A stretch of DNA of 9,654 bases from Planctomycetota bacterium (GCA_018970845.1 JAGWVO010000119.1:1-9654), one strand, 5' to 3'; numbered from the stretch's first letter, positions 1 to 5,889 are shown. The notes: generated by a model not told the origin, from the letters alone. Made by a program: numbers and translations.

Positions 1-92
1 ACCGGCTGGTGCTGGAATACCAGGCCATCGCTTCGGGGGTGACGCGGGAGGGGTTGGTGGAGCGGTTGCTCGACCTGGTGCCCGTTCCCTAG
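1..92 (+). CDS. MoxR-family AAA+ ATPase, C-terminal end only (partial)
   Basis: Only the last 29 codons are in the window, read from base 3 to a TAG at 90-92. The peptide begins RLVLEYQAIASGVTRE and ends LLDLVPVP. This resembles the C-terminal helical lid tail of MoxR ATPases, where an (H)RILL-(N/E)-(F/Y)-A-A--G-(V/I)-T segment is followed by a short helix and a VP ending. MoxR ATPases are chaperone-like AAA+ proteins often encoded beside DUF58 and von Willebrand A domain proteins. The Walker motifs lie outside the window, so the assignment rests on this short tail. The stop overlaps that of the convergent kinase gene in a shared CTAG. Confidence 0.6.
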   Translation, partial: RLVLEYQAIASGVTREGLVERLLDLVPVP

Positions 93-1036
93 CCCTCCCT
101 CACCACGGGAAGGTGATGGGAGGCGACGAAGGCATCGAGTTCGCCCCGGGTGAAGACTCCCGCGGTGGTGCCCAAGGCCCTCACGCACGAGGCGCCCACG
201 GCCGAGGCGACCCGCAGTGCCGCCGGTTCGTCCATGTCCCTCAACAGCGCGTGAATCAGCCCGGCAGCGAAGGCGTCGCCGCTACCGGATCCGTCGAGAT
301 ATTCGACCTTGTCGATTCCCGCCGACCAGGTGCCGCGCTCTCCCGCCCACAGGGTTCCCCTCTCGCCCATCGTGATGATCGCGTTGCTGGCTCCCATCGA
401 GCGGAACATTCGCGCCTGTTCCCTCGCGTCATGAAGGCCCGTGATCAGTTCAGCCTCATGGTCGTTGGGGAGGAAGTAATCGACATGGGGAAGGACCGGC
501 TTGAGCCACGGGATGTAATCGGCTTTTTTGGGAGTGACGACATCGAGGACGACTTTTGAACCGTTGGCCCGGGCGCGCCGCAGGACCGGCGCCAGCTCCT
601 CGGGCAGGCACGAGGACATCAGAAGGTAGCCGCCCAAGTAGAGGATTTCCGGAACGGGAAGGCTCGGGATGTCGGAGGCGCGAAAAAGGGCGTTGGCGCC
701 ATAGGTGTGGATGAATCGCCTGTCCTGCCCGGCGACATTGACAATGAGAGTCTGGCTGGTGTCGCAACCGGGAGTGGTGATGATGCCCGAGGTGTCGAGC
801 CCTTCCCGGGCCAGGAGCGACCTTGTGAGTTCGCCGAAAGGATCGTCGCCCACGCGGCCCGTCACTTGGCTAGGCACGCCGAGTCGGTGAAGGTTGGTGG
901 CCACATTCGCCGCGCAACCGCCAAGCGTGAGCCGCAGGTGATCGGCGATGATGAGTTCGCCCTCGGCTGGAAGGTGGTGAAGGGGCGAGGAGACATGATC
1001 GGCAACGATGATGCCGGCGCAAACCACGGGTTTCAT
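89..1036 (-). CDS. PfkB-family carbohydrate kinase (ribokinase-like)
   Basis: The 315-residue length is normal for a ribokinase-fold kinase that phosphorylates a sugar or nucleoside with ATP in the cytoplasm. The first PfkB signature is visible as GGCAANVATNLHRLG (residues 39-53). NDHE at 191-194 matches the NxxE metal/phosphate motif. The second signature reads DGSGSGDAFAAG (248-259), where families usually have DTTGAGDAF; the catalytic base would be Asp254 and the anion hole GSGD. The N-terminus (MKPVVCAGIIVADHV) starts right at the first beta strand, which supports the ATG at 1034-1036. No Shine-Dalgarno sequence precedes it, so it may be leaderless or weakly translated. The substrate cannot be told from the sequence. 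It is divergent from the ubiquitin-like operon and convergent with the MoxR gene. Confidence 0.92.
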   Translation of the reverse strand: MKPVVCAGIIVADHVSSPLHHLPAEGELIIADHLRLTLGGCAANVATNLHRLGVPSQVTGRVGDDPFGELTRSLLAREGLDTSGIITTPGCDTSQTLIVNVAGQDRRFIHTYGANALFRASDIPSLPVPEILYLGGYLLMSSCLPEELAPVLRRARANGSKVVLDVVTPKKADYIPWLKPVLPHVDYFLPNDHEAELITGLHDAREQARMFRSMGASNAIITMGERGTLWAGERGTWSAGIDKVEYLDGSGSGDAFAAGLIHALLRDMDEPAALRVASAVGASCVRALGTTAGVFTRGELDAFVASHHLPVVREG

Positions 1037-1189
1037 GAGGTGAATCCGAAAAAAGGGAAAAATCGTGAATGGTGGCGGTTCCAGTGCGAAACATTACCAG
1101 ACGACCCACCCGGGAGCGTACCATGGGAAATGCCGCACAGGGATGTTTCGGGTGCCGGTCTTGGGTCGATGGGCATGAGGATCCAGCGG
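1037..1189. other. Divergent intergenic region between kinase and JAB gene
   Basis: About 150 bases separate the start of the leftward kinase gene from the preferred start of the rightward JAB gene, so promoters for both are expected here. There is an A-rich patch at about 1048-1066. I see no convincing -35/-10 pair and no operator-like palindrome. If the JAB protein starts at ATG 1130 instead, the region shrinks to about 93 bases. Confidence 0.4.
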
Positions 1190-2290
1190 ATGATCACAAG
1201 CCTTCTTAACCGCCTCTTTGGGTGGGGCGCTCCGGTGGCGCCGGTCCAAACCCCGGTGGAACCGTCAAGCGGGCCCGTTGCGGCGCCCGAATCAGCGCCG
1301 CAACCCGGATCCGCCGTGGAACCCGTTGCTGTTCTCGCGCCACCACAAGACCAGGGGTCGGCACCCGCGATACCCACGGGAACCGTGCGGATTCACAAGG
1401 GCGTCCTGGACACGATGTTCGAGGATTTCCAGAAGCACAAGGAAACGGACCGGGGCGAGGAAGAAACCGGCTGGATGCTCCTGGGACGGCGGGAAGCGGG
1501 CGTGGTGATCATCGAGGCGGCGCTTCCGCCGGGAGAGTTCCGCGACGCCGGCACGGCCCATGTGAATGTCAACAGCACGGCGATCTCGGTGGCCATGCGC
1601 GTGCTGAAGAAAAGCCATCCCCGGCTGGATGTCATCGGGATGGCTCACACCCATCCGGGCAGCCTCGACCGTCCGAGCGAGGGGGACTACCGGGGTGACA
1701 TCGTCTGGGTGCGGAAACTGCCAGGCAGGCAGGGAGTGTTCGCGATCGGCGTTTGGGAATTCGACGAGCCGGTGAATTTCCTCGATGACGATGCGAATCA
1801 GGGGAGTGGTGACGTTCGCGAGCCGGTGCCGCCCATCGCGCCCGTGTCGTGCTTCCGTGACGGGAGGTCGCGCTTCAACTGGTTTTCCCTGTCGGAGGGT
1901 GACGGTTGGTACAAGGCGTGTCCGATGGAACCGGTCGCCGGGGATGACTTCGGGCAATCGGTTCGCCAACACTGGGAAGTGCTGGAGCATTTCGCCGGGT
2001 CGATCGACAGGCTGCTCCAGATGCAGCCGGGGATGCGGATGGGCCTGTTGCCCGTCAGCGATGGGGTCGCCCCGGCCATGGTGCTTTGCCAACCGCTGGC
2101 GCGGGATGGCGAGGAACTGCAGGTTGTCCTGCAGGGCAGGGATGCGAGGTTCTTCCGCATGTCGGCGGAGGAGATCGACGAACTCCAGGCCCCGCGCGAG
2201 AGGTTGGACACGGCCTTTTACGAGGTCATGGCCGAACTGACGCGCGGCGGCCGACGGGAGGCCCGGGCCGGTTCCCGCTGGGGGGAATAG
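1190..2290 (+). CDS. JAB/JAMM (MPN+) metallopeptidase, predicted deconjugase
   Basis: Predicted zinc isopeptidase of the JAB/JAMM family, which cleaves ubiquitin-like modifiers from targets or matures their C-termini. The full motif is present: ETGWMLLG (Glu92 of the preferred 366-residue product) and HTHPGSLDRPSEGD (His153, His155, Ser163, Asp166), with exactly seven residues between HTH and SxxD. Residues about 12-60 form a Pro/Ala-rich linker, the JAB domain spans about 65-200, and the roughly 165-residue C-terminal part is unrecognised. Start choice is uncertain: ATG 1190 has GAGG nine bases upstream, while in-frame ATGs at 1175, 1169 and 1130 have poorer ribosome sites. It is the first gene of the operon with the small protein, E2 and E1, which fits removal or recycling of the modifier. 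The family call is firm; the target and modifier are inferred. Confidence 0.9.
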   Translation: MITSLLNRLFGWGAPVAPVQTPVEPSSGPVAAPESAPQPGSAVEPVAVLAPPQDQGSAPAIPTGTVRIHKGVLDTMFEDFQKHKETDRGEEETGWMLLGRREAGVVIIEAALPPGEFRDAGTAHVNVNSTAISVAMRVLKKSHPRLDVIGMAHTHPGSLDRPSEGDYRGDIVWVRKLPGRQGVFAIGVWEFDEPVNFLDDDANQGSGDVREPVPPIAPVSCFRDGRSRFNWFSLSEGDGWYKACPMEPVAGDDFGQSVRQHWEVLEHFAGSIDRLLQMQPGMRMGLLPVSDGVAPAMVLCQPLARDGEELQVVLQGRDARFFRMSAEEIDELQAPRERLDTAFYEVMAELTRGGRREARAGSRWGE

Positions 2291-2330
2291 CGCGGGCGGG
2301 TTTGGCAGTGTTCAGGTGGGCCGCAGGCCC

Positions 2331-2336
2331 GGGAGG
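2331..2336 (+). promoter_or_regulatory. Strong ribosome binding site of the small Gly-ending protein
   Basis: GGGAGG lies six bases before ATG 2343. This fixes the start of the 67-residue protein and argues that the short reading frame is really translated. Confidence 0.7.
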
Positions 2337-2342
2337 TTCGAG

Positions 2343-2546
2343 ATGGATTTTCGACCGATGGATTCCGAGGAAAGGCGCCGTCTCCTGGAGGCCCTGAGGG
2401 GCAACGCCGCGGGAGCGTCCTCGATCGCCATGGATCCCCGCACGACCACATTCACGGGAAGCGGATCGATGGATGCCGACGCGCCACGAGGCGAGAACCA
2501 GGTGATTGACGCCATCAAGTCGGTGCCGGTGCATTACGCCGGTTGA
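2343..2546 (+). CDS. 67-aa protein ending in Tyr-Ala-Gly, candidate protein modifier
   Basis: I recognise no known family. Visible features are an acidic/basic helix-prone start (about residues 7-20, DSEERRRLLEALRG), a Gly/Ser/Thr/Asp-rich middle likely to be disordered (21-50), a short hydrophobic stretch (VIDAI, 54-58) and the C-terminus VPVHYAG. There is one lysine (Lys59) and no cysteine. The length and composition do not suggest a beta-grasp ubiquitin fold; the general style (short, disordered, conjugatable C-terminus) recalls Pup or UBact, but without their C-terminal Gly-Gly-Glu/Gln. It sits between the JAB and E2 genes of an operon that otherwise has no ubiquitin-like protein, and its terminal glycine is what an E1 would adenylate. 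It is therefore proposed as the modifier, with no processing needed. It could instead be an adaptor or regulator. That it is a real gene is well supported by its strong ribosome site and operon position; its function is inference. Confidence 0.75.
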   Translation: MDFRPMDSEERRRLLEALRGNAAGASSIAMDPRTTTFTGSGSMDADAPRGENQVIDAIKSVPVHYAG

Positions 2547-2552
2547 ATTCGG

Positions 2553-2584
2553 ATCCTTGGCGGAGCCCCGGCTCCGCCAAGGAT
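2553..2584 (+). promoter_or_regulatory. Perfect 15-bp intercistronic inverted repeat (hairpin)
   Basis: Left arm ATCCTTGGCGGAGCC (2553-2567) is the exact reverse complement of the right arm (2570-2584), with only two bases between. In RNA the innermost pairs would open to give a slightly larger loop. It begins six bases after the stop of the small protein gene and ends 31 bases before the E2 start. No T-run follows, so it is not a canonical intrinsic terminator. Likely roles are partial attenuation or 3'-end protection of an upstream transcript, which would make the small protein more abundant than the enzymes downstream. A dispersed palindromic repeat is the main alternative. Confidence 0.8.
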
Positions 2585-2615
2585 ATCCTCGGCAGGCTAG
2601 CGGAGTATTCACTGG

Positions 2616-3041
2616 ATGGGAATCCTTGACAATCCGGTCAGCAAGGAAAGGCTTCTGGGTGTCGAGTTGCCCGCCCTGCAGGCATACAACTCCCAACGGG
2701 ATCCGGAATACCGCGTGTCCGTCGAGCCCAAGGGCGGCGAGTTGCAACTCAGGTACAGGCTCAAGCCGGCCCACAATGTCTACGAACTGGTGACGGTGCT
2801 TCCCGACTCCTACCCGGTGATCGCCCCGACGACCCGGGTGCTGACCAAGCTGGAGCCGTGCCCGCATCTCCTTTACCAGCAAACGCTCTGCCTTTGGAAG
2901 CAGGCCAGCCGGGTCGCCGACAGCCGTTGGGATCCGGCGCGATTCACCGCGGTATTCGCCATCCAGGCGGCTTGGCGTTGGCTGGCCTGTTACGAAATCT
3001 GGGTGGTTGAAAAGACCTGGCCCATTCCCGAAGCCCGATGA
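2616..3041 (+). CDS. E2-like ubiquitin-conjugating (UBC-fold) protein
   Basis: 141-residue protein with the layout of bacterial E2 homologues. It has an N-terminal helix (SKERLLGVELPALQAY), UBC beta strands (YRVSVEP, GELQLRYRLKP, YELVTVLPDSYPVIAPTTRVL, including the YP-x-x-P turn), then PHLLYQQTLCLW with the likely catalytic Cys92, and the C-terminal helix and tail AAWRWLACYEIWVVEKTWP. The L-C-L motif followed by W-L-x-x-Y-E-x-W-x-x-x-x-W-P is characteristic of prokaryotic E2-like proteins linked to E1 and JAB genes. Cys82 and Cys125 are less likely active sites. The start is fixed by an in-frame TAG at 2598-2600, with CGGAG at 2601-2605 as a distant ribosome site. It would receive the modifier as a thioester, or directly from the adenylate, and pass it to a target. 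The E1 gene follows after 16 bases. Confidence 0.9.
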   Translation: MGILDNPVSKERLLGVELPALQAYNSQRDPEYRVSVEPKGGELQLRYRLKPAHNVYELVTVLPDSYPVIAPTTRVLTKLEPCPHLLYQQTLCLWKQASRVADSRWDPARFTAVFAIQAAWRWLACYEIWVVEKTWPIPEAR

Positions 3042-3044
3042 GAC

Positions 3045-3050
3045 GGAGGA
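3045..3050 (+). promoter_or_regulatory. Ribosome binding site that selects the TTG start of the E1 gene
   Basis: GGAGGA sits seven bases before TTG 3058, just past the E2 stop. It argues for TTG 3058 over the in-frame TTG at 3007, which lies inside the E2 gene and lacks such a site. Confidence 0.65.
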
Positions 3051-3057
3051 ATCCGCA

Positions 3058-3864
3058 TTGGCTTGCCTAGTTCAGGTCGGCGCCGGCAGCGGCGGCATGG
3101 CCGTTCTCGACCTTCTGGGACGGGACTCGCGGATCGACACGATCCTGCTGATCGAGCCCGACATATACAAACCCCACAATGTCCACAGGCATTATTTCCC
3201 GGCCGAATCCTGCGGCAGGCCGAAGGCCGATCTCGCGGCGGGCTGGCTTGCCGAAAGAAGGCCCGACTTGCGGGTGGAAGCGCTTGTCGCCGACCTATGC
3301 GACCCGGCTCGCGCCGGCCGGATCGACGAGATGGTTTCCCGAGCCGACATAGGCGTTTGCGCCGTGGACAACGACCGCGCGAAGTTGCATTGGGACTGGC
3401 TCATGCGCAGGCATTCGAAACCCTGGACATTGGGCGAGGTGCTGGCGGGGGGAATCGGTGGATTTGTCCACATGTTCGTGCCGGGCGGTCCTTGCTTCGC
3501 TTGCGTGGCCAGCCAATTGCAGCGCGAGACCAAGGTTGATGACTCGCCTCCCCCCGACTACAGCGCCCCCGGGCATGCGATCAGCGAGGCCAGCATTCCG
3601 GCATCGATTTCAAGCGTCCATGCGATCGCCTCGCTCCACGCGCTGTCCACGCTCGCCCTGCTGGGTGACGAGGACGGCCGCGGCTGGGACTCGACAACCC
3701 GGCTCGTCCCCTTGAGGGCCGTGCCGGGCATCTTCAACCGCGCCTTGGAAACCGTGAACCTTCCATTTGCCCGGCTGGCCGATTGCCTGAACTGTTCGCC
3801 GGGCAAGGGCGGGGGTGACTTGCTGGAGGCCTTCGAATGCCTCAACAGGGCCGCAGGATCATGA
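3058..3864 (+). CDS. E1/ThiF/MoeB-like adenylating enzyme
   Basis: Rossmann-fold ATPase of the E1/ThiF superfamily, expected to adenylate the C-terminus of the modifier and hand it to the E2. From TTG 3058 it is 268 residues. Motifs in order are VGAGSGG (7-13, nucleotide loop), the acidic strand end IEPDIYKPHNVHR (32-44, Asp35/Asn41/Arg44), GRPKAD (53-58, Lys56) and AVDN (102-105, Asp104). Two zinc pairs follow: CFAC (146, 149) and CLNC (243, 246), as in MoeB and ThiF. There is no cysteine between those pairs, where ThiF carries its catalytic Cys, and the helix with the arginine finger that usually precedes the nucleotide loop is missing. A longer product from TTG 3007 would add 17 residues with no recognisable motif. 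The next gene starts in its stop (ATGA, 3861-3864), suggesting coupled translation. Confidence 0.9.
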   Translation: MACLVQVGAGSGGMAVLDLLGRDSRIDTILLIEPDIYKPHNVHRHYFPAESCGRPKADLAAGWLAERRPDLRVEALVADLCDPARAGRIDEMVSRADIGVCAVDNDRAKLHWDWLMRRHSKPWTLGEVLAGGIGGFVHMFVPGGPCFACVASQLQRETKVDDSPPPDYSAPGHAISEASIPASISSVHAIASLHALSTLALLGDEDGRGWDSTTRLVPLRAVPGIFNRALETVNLPFARLADCLNCSPGKGGGDLLEAFECLNRAAGS

Positions 3865-5054
3865 GCCCCGCTGAATCCAAATCCCAGCCGGGTGAAGCCC
3901 TTTCCGTCTTTTATGAAATGGGCGGGCTTCATGTCAGGCGTCAGGTGGCGCCATGGTGCGCCGATGCCATCTGGGTTGAGGCACGCGTCACGGGGCAGCA
4001 GGCCGGCGCCAAACAGGCCGACTTCACGCTGCACGGAGACGCCGTGGGCGAGGTTCCCTGCACGCGTTTCGTTCCCCGGGATGGCGGAATTCACCTGGCC
4101 CGCTTCAGAATCGATCCGCCTCGCCGCGATTGCTCGTTCACCGTGAGGTTCCGAGGCAAGGCGCTTTATTCGAACCCGACGGTTGTTCCCCATCTCGACA
4201 GGGAATCGTTCCTGGGGCAGGTGAATGTCCATTTTCCCACGGTCTACTGCCAGTTGCACGGTGAAACGGTTTCCTGCGCCAGGTTTGTGACTTCCCAGAC
4301 CCGAAACCTGGTCGCTTCATGCGCCTTGGTTTCCGAGGCGGGCTTGGCCCCGCTGCGGGAGCTGGAACCCGAGGTGCGGCTGATGTTCGGCGAGGAGGCC
4401 ATGATCGACCGGTGGCCCATCCGCCTGAGCAACGCCCAAGCCACCCAGACCAGGGCCATCATTTCCATGGTCCTTGATGGAATTCCCAAAAGGGCCGCCA
4501 GTTGGGATGTTGTCTGGGCCACGGGGGAGTCCCGCATGGCCAAGTTCGAGGTGGCCTCCTATCCGCTGACGGCGTTCATCAAGTCGTTGCGCATGGGAGC
4601 GCCCCGGTATTTCCACAAGTCGGCCACCGGCGCCTGTTCCGTGCTTGACGGGCCGGTGAAGCTCAAGCGGGGTGAATTGCTGGGCCCGGTCTTCGCGATC
4701 CAAAGCAACCTCCAGGGAATCGCAGGCCAGCTTCCGGTGGTTATTGAAGCCATTCCCAAGACGGGTGAACCGGTACCGATCCATGTCAACACGATGACCA
4801 TCACCGATGGCGTGAACCTGCTCGCTCCCGGAATGCTTCCTTGCGACGAAATCAACCAGCTCATCGGGTTCCGGCTGATGTACCGCAAGCAGGTGCTCCA
4901 GGCCTGTCCGGCGGATCCGAGGCCCGGCGTGAGGATATCGAGCGAGGGCGGATTCGAGGCTCCGATCGGCCTTGGGTGGACGATGGAAAGTGAAAATCAG
5001 CTGCGACTGCTGCTGGACACCCTGTCGTCTCAGAACCGGGCGGCGGAAAGCTAG
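3861..5054 (+). CDS. Beta-rich protein of unknown function, last gene of the conjugation operon
   Basis: Not recognised. From ATG 3861, which overlaps the E1 stop as ATGA, it has 397 residues; an ATG at 3837 inside the E1 gene would add eight. No signal peptide or membrane segment is visible, so it is probably cytoplasmic. Alternating strand-and-turn patterns suggest about three beta-sandwich-like modules, roughly 15-110, 118-235 and 238-345, with lines such as GIPKRAASWDVVWATGES (207-224). There are nine scattered cysteines with no CxxC pair or RING pattern. The C-terminus (NRAAES) lacks a terminal glycine, so it is not an obvious modifier. Its tight coupling to the E1 gene suggests a partner of the system, such as a substrate adaptor, main target or E3 substitute; this is inference only. 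Its TAG shares a CTAG with the convergent M50 gene. Confidence 0.85.
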   Translation: MSPAESKSQPGEALSVFYEMGGLHVRRQVAPWCADAIWVEARVTGQQAGAKQADFTLHGDAVGEVPCTRFVPRDGGIHLARFRIDPPRRDCSFTVRFRGKALYSNPTVVPHLDRESFLGQVNVHFPTVYCQLHGETVSCARFVTSQTRNLVASCALVSEAGLAPLRELEPEVRLMFGEEAMIDRWPIRLSNAQATQTRAIISMVLDGIPKRAASWDVVWATGESRMAKFEVASYPLTAFIKSLRMGAPRYFHKSATGACSVLDGPVKLKRGELLGPVFAIQSNLQGIAGQLPVVIEAIPKTGEPVPIHVNTMTITDGVNLLAPGMLPCDEINQLIGFRLMYRKQVLQACPADPRPGVRISSEGGFEAPIGLGWTMESENQLRLLLDTLSSQNRAAES

Positions 5055-5785
5055 GAGCGCCAGTCTCCCCTGTCGTGATAACGCTGGGATTCGTTGATCA
5101 ACTGCAGTTCCTGGAGATTCTGGGCCAATAGCAGTCCAAAAAGCAGGGCGTTGAACATGCTGCCGCCCGACGAGACGACCCAGAAGATGAACAAACCGCA
5201 CAAGCCGATGGAAAGCAACAGGCTTGCCTTGAGTCCCCTCGTGCCCAAAAGGGCCACCCCCAATTCCCGGGTGACCCTACCGCCGTCGAGCGGGAAGATT
5301 GGCATCAGGTTCACAAGGGGCCACAGCAGATTGATCATCATCAGTTGGGCAAGAAGCAAATCGGCGAGGATCGACGATTCCAGGAGGGAGTCGGCGATGC
5401 CAGACCGCGCGGCCAGGAACATGACACCCCAGGCGGCCAATTGGTTGGCCGGCCCGGCCAGCGCAATCGCGATCCGCTGCCATGCGCGAGGAGCACGCGC
5501 GTGGGTGCTGGCGTAGCCTCCGAATCCGGTCAGGACGATTTCCACATGCCTGGCTCCAAAGCACTGCATGGCCCATGCGTGCCCCAGTTCGTGCCACAAG
5601 ATCGAGACAAGGCAGGCCATGACGAACATGACGACGGGCCATGGCCTTGGGTCGGTGTTGAACCACGGACCCGCCAGGACAAAGGATGTGAGCCAGAACC
5701 AAGGTTGGATCCGCACCGGAATCGCGCCGAGGCGGAATTCCAGTTCTCCCGGCCCTCCCGGCGGTGAGTTGAAAAGGCTGGACAT
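5051..5785 (-). CDS. Site-2-protease-like M50 zinc metallopeptidase
   Basis: Integral membrane metallopeptidase of family M50. From ATG 5783-5785 it has 244 residues. HELGH (65-69) supplies two zinc ligands and the catalytic Glu66; NLMPIFPLDGG (159-169) supplies the third ligand, Asp167. Hydrophobic segments lie near 48-64, 107-126, 138-163, 187-206 and 211-222. No PDZ or CBS domain is present, so this is a compact form with only the core. It may cut transmembrane segments of regulators or signal peptides, but the substrate is unknown. The chosen start has CAGGAG six bases upstream (complement of 5792-5797); an in-frame ATG 12 codons earlier has no such site. It is convergent with the conjugation operon and divergent from coaD. 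A working link with the operon is not implied. Confidence 0.9.
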   Translation of the reverse strand: MSSLFNSPPGGPGELEFRLGAIPVRIQPWFWLTSFVLAGPWFNTDPRPWPVVMFVMACLVSILWHELGHAWAMQCFGARHVEIVLTGFGGYASTHARAPRAWQRIAIALAGPANQLAAWGVMFLAARSGIADSLLESSILADLLLAQLMMINLLWPLVNLMPIFPLDGGRVTRELGVALLGTRGLKASLLLSIGLCGLFIFWVVSSGGSMFNALLFGLLLAQNLQELQLINESQRYHDRGDWRS

Positions 5786-5889
5786 GGTTGGCTCCTGCTC
5801 GTCTGGAAGCATAGCAGGCATGGCTTCCGGCTTGGGAAACGATTACAAGCGTGAATCGTGGATCCATGAATGCCAAGAGGACGCCAGCG
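5786..5889. other. Divergent intergenic region between M50 gene and coaD
   Basis: About 100 bases between two outward-facing genes, expected to carry both promoters. It holds the M50 ribosome site (5792-5797) and an AAGAGG site for coaD (5875-5880). I see no convincing promoter boxes. Confidence 0.4.

Noticed and set aside
707..1189. Long upstream extension of the JAB reading frame, starting inside the kinase gene
   Set aside because: It runs antisense to the well-supported PfkB kinase and contains no JAB-like sequence; the open frame is a side effect of GC-rich codon use. The real start is at 1190 or a nearby ATG (1130-1175).
2318..2330. 5-bp stem (GGGCC/GGCCC) just before the ribosome site of the small protein gene
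   Set aside because: Too short to separate from background in a GC-rich gap.
2343..2546. Assignment of the 67-residue protein as Pup or UBact
   Set aside because: Pup and UBact end in Gly-Gly-Glu/Gln-like tails and travel with PafA/Dop and proteasome genes. This protein ends Tyr-Ala-Gly and travels with E1/E2/JAB genes.
1190..3864. Type II CBASS (Cap2/Cap3) operon
   Set aside because: No cGAS/DncV-like nucleotidyltransferase or effector gene is present, and E1 and E2 are separate proteins rather than one Cap2-like fusion.
3558..4259. 233-codon open frame on the - strand across the E1/beta-rich gene junction
   Set aside because: It is antisense to two adjacent coupled genes and lacks motifs or a convincing ribosome site.
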